Source: Sphingomonas_D zeicaulis (GTDB taxonomy: Bacteria; Pseudomonadota; Alphaproteobacteria; Sphingomonadales; Sphingomonadaceae). From it: a DNA stretch of 64,000 bases. A program made the translations under genes and the position numbers. Numbering within the stretch: the stretch's first letter is position 1; each line of letters begins with the position of its first letter. A model generated the notes under the pieces. It was not told the DNA's origin. It ran no database searches and worked only from the letters and a program-made list of their open reading frames with translations. Location: contig NZ_JBNPXQ010000009.1 in the NCBI RefSeq assembly GCF_050433225.1, positions 1 through 64,000 on the forward strand, written 5' to 3'. This document shows positions 62,661 through 64,000 of the stretch, one piece after another.

Positions 62661-63806
62661 CTATCCGATCGTATCGGCATCCTCGGCCAGCGCCTCCGCC
62701 TCCCGATCCTGCCGATCGTCACGCCTGCCCGCCGCAGTCATGTGCCACGCCGCTGCCCAGCGGCCGAACAGTGGCGCGAGCAGCACGACGAGGATGATGC
62801 GGGAGATTTGCATCGCCATGATCAGCGGCAGATCGACCGCAACGCTCTCCGCCACGACCAGCACCGCGTCGGTGCCGCCGGGGTTGAGCGCCAGATAGGC
62901 AGTGAGGAAGTCGATGCGCATGATCCTGGCGAAGAGCAGCGCGAGCGCGGCGCTGAGCGCGAGGATGGCGAGGATGCTGAGCGCGATGCGGGGCAGCAGC
63001 CGCGCGCTTTCGAGCAGCGCGGCGCGGGTGAAGCTGAGGCCGATGTGCCAGCCGATGATCGTGAAGGCGGCCGCGACGCTGAGCGGCGGCACTTCTAGCC
63101 GCAACCATCCCGCCATCTGCAGGGCGATGCCGCCGAACACCGAGACGAAGATCACCAGCGTCTGGCGCTTGAGCAACAGTGCGGCGAGCGTCGCGATGCC
63201 GGCCAGCGCCGCGGTGCCGAGGACGGCGGGGGGCGGCCCCAGCGTCAGCCATGGCGTGGCGGGCCCACCCGGCACGATCGTCGCGCCGCCGGCATGGGGC
63301 TGGCCGAGCAGGATGCCGATCAGCACCACCACCAGCGCCGCGGCGACGACGCGCAGATATTGCATCAGCGCCACCAGCCGCTTGTCACCGCCATAGGCTT
63401 CGGACAGCAGCACCATCGCCGAGGCGCCGCCGGGCGACATGCCCCAGATCGCCGAGGTGCCCGGCAGCCAGCGCAACCGCGCGGCGACGAAGCCGAGCAG
63501 CATGATCAGCATCGTGAGCAGCAGGTTCATGCCGAGCAGCGCCGGCCAGTGCGGCACCAGTTCGAGCAGCACCGGCGGCGTCATCGACCGTGCGATCAGG
63601 CAGCCGAGGATGGCCTGCGCGAGCGCGGTGAGCCAGCGCGGCAGCTTCAGTCCGGGCCGCATGTCCGCCACCCAGATCGCCGCCACCATCGGGCCGAGCA
63701 TCAGCGCGGCGGGCAGATGGGCGAGGCGCAGGGCGTTGGTGAGCGCGAGGGAGATGAGAAGAAGGATCGCCCAGGTGGTGGGGCGGGAGCGCCAGAGGCG
63801 CGTCAC
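62661..63806 (-). CDS. AbrB-family membrane transporter (COG3180 type)
   Basis: A 381-residue protein with about 10 membrane helices and the duplicated AbrB-type repeat with its Gly/Pro-rich loops (IWGMSPGGASAMVLLSEAYG in the first half and AYLALNPGGTDAVLVVAES in the second). Start is GTG at 63806, four bases after the stop of the dehydrogenase gene, with GAGGGC upstream; the longer frame would overlap that gene. Its substrate is unknown. Pairing with a tartrate/malate-type dehydrogenase suggests a role in organic acid transport. Confidence 0.8.
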   Translation of the reverse strand: MTRLWRSRPTTWAILLLISLALTNALRLAHLPAALMLGPMVAAIWVADMRPGLKLPRWLTALAQAILGCLIARSMTPPVLLELVPHWPALLGMNLLLTMLIMLLGFVAARLRWLPGTSAIWGMSPGGASAMVLLSEAYGGDKRLVALMQYLRVVAAALVVVLIGILLGQPHAGGATIVPGGPATPWLTLGPPPAVLGTAALAGIATLAALLLKRQTLVIFVSVFGGIALQMAGWLRLEVPPLSVAAAFTIIGWHIGLSFTRAALLESARLLPRIALSILAILALSAALALLFARIMRIDFLTAYLALNPGGTDAVLVVAESVAVDLPLIMAMQISRIILVVLLAPLFGRWAAAWHMTAAGRRDDRQDREAEALAEDADTIG

Positions 63807-63810
63807 GCCC

Positions 63811-64000
63811 TCACCCCGCCATGAGCGCATCGACCACCGCCTTGCCGCAATCCTCCGTGCTCGCCGTGCCGCCAAGGTCGCGGGTGCGATAGTCGGGGCG
63901 GGCGAGCACGGCCTCGATCGCGTCGAGCACCATCGCCGCCGCCTTGGGCTCGCCGAGATGGTCGAGCATCAGCGAGGCGGACCAGATCTGGCCGATCGGG
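63811..64000 (-). CDS. C-terminal end of a tartrate / isopropylmalate dehydrogenase-family gene, cut by the window edge
   Basis: The last 62 residues are present: PIGQIWSASLMLDHLGEPKA, then VLDAIEAVLA and RTRDLGGTASTEDCGKAVVDAL, matching the C-terminus of the isocitrate/isopropylmalate/tartrate dehydrogenase family (the NP-less tartrate/D-malate type is likely). The stop overlaps the ribosome binding site of the transporter gene downstream. Confidence 0.85.
   Translation of the reverse strand, partial: PIGQIWSASLMLDHLGEPKAAAMVLDAIEAVLARPDYRTRDLGGTASTEDCGKAVVDALMAG

Noticed and set aside
1..64000. CRISPR arrays, rRNA, tRNA, phage or transposase genes
   Set aside because: No evenly spaced direct repeats, no recognisable RNA gene and no integrase or transposase frame was seen by reading; a tRNAscan or ISfinder search was not possible.

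Overview
The window looks like chromosomal DNA from a high-GC alphaproteobacterium, most likely a member of the Sphingomonadaceae. This rests on the many TonB-dependent receptors (TBDRs), FecI/FecR-type sigma/anti-sigma pairs, the amidohydrolase, SnoaL-like and FAD-reductase catabolic genes, and strong GC bias, which also produces very long antisense shadow frames. No rRNA, tRNA, CRISPR array, phage or insertion sequence was recognised.

Layout. 1-9.2 kb is a minus-strand block: two tandem N-acyl-D-amino-acid deacylase-like amidohydrolases with their own terminator, then a TBDR, an MFS transporter and an amidohydrolase-2 protein. 9.2-11.3 kb holds a SnoaL-like protein and an exported M20 amidohydrolase. 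11.5-18.8 kb has a TPR/2OG-Fe(II) oxygenase, a histidine kinase and a 1191-residue autotransporter. 18.9-22.8 kb is an overlapping sigma / FecR / STN-TBDR operon. 22.9-30.8 kb carries another TBDR, an old-yellow-enzyme reductase, a second SnoaL-like protein, a GGDEF-EAL protein and a KsdD-like FAD enzyme. 30.9-31.5 kb is a scar in which the remains of a cupin gene and an alpha/beta-hydrolase gene are fused.

31.6-37.1 kb is the most notable locus: a tightly overlapping jetA-jetB-jetC operon (Wadjet / MksFEB SMC complex), with no jetD (nuclease) gene visible on either side. It ends at a 27-bp-arm inverted repeat. 37.2-42.3 kb has two LysR regulators (one with two helix-turn-helix domains), an SDR and GTP-dependent PEP carboxykinase. 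42.5-50.1 kb is a second sigma / FecR / STN-TBDR set followed by an exported S1/P1-like zinc phosphoesterase and PhoD, the latter behind a candidate Pho box. Together these suggest extracellular organophosphate scavenging.

50.1-64 kb mixes a DnaQ-BRCT exonuclease, two isochorismatase-like hydrolases each close to a LysR gene, a pirin, a cNMP-binding/thioredoxin-reductase-like fusion divergent from a Kef-type antiporter, an EstB-like serine hydrolase upstream of a frameshifted SDR pseudogene, a DUF1080 protein, and an AbrB-type transporter downstream of a truncated tartrate/isopropylmalate dehydrogenase-family gene.

Functions are read from translated motifs and family knowledge; no database search was run. 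Substrates of the catabolic clusters are not determined.
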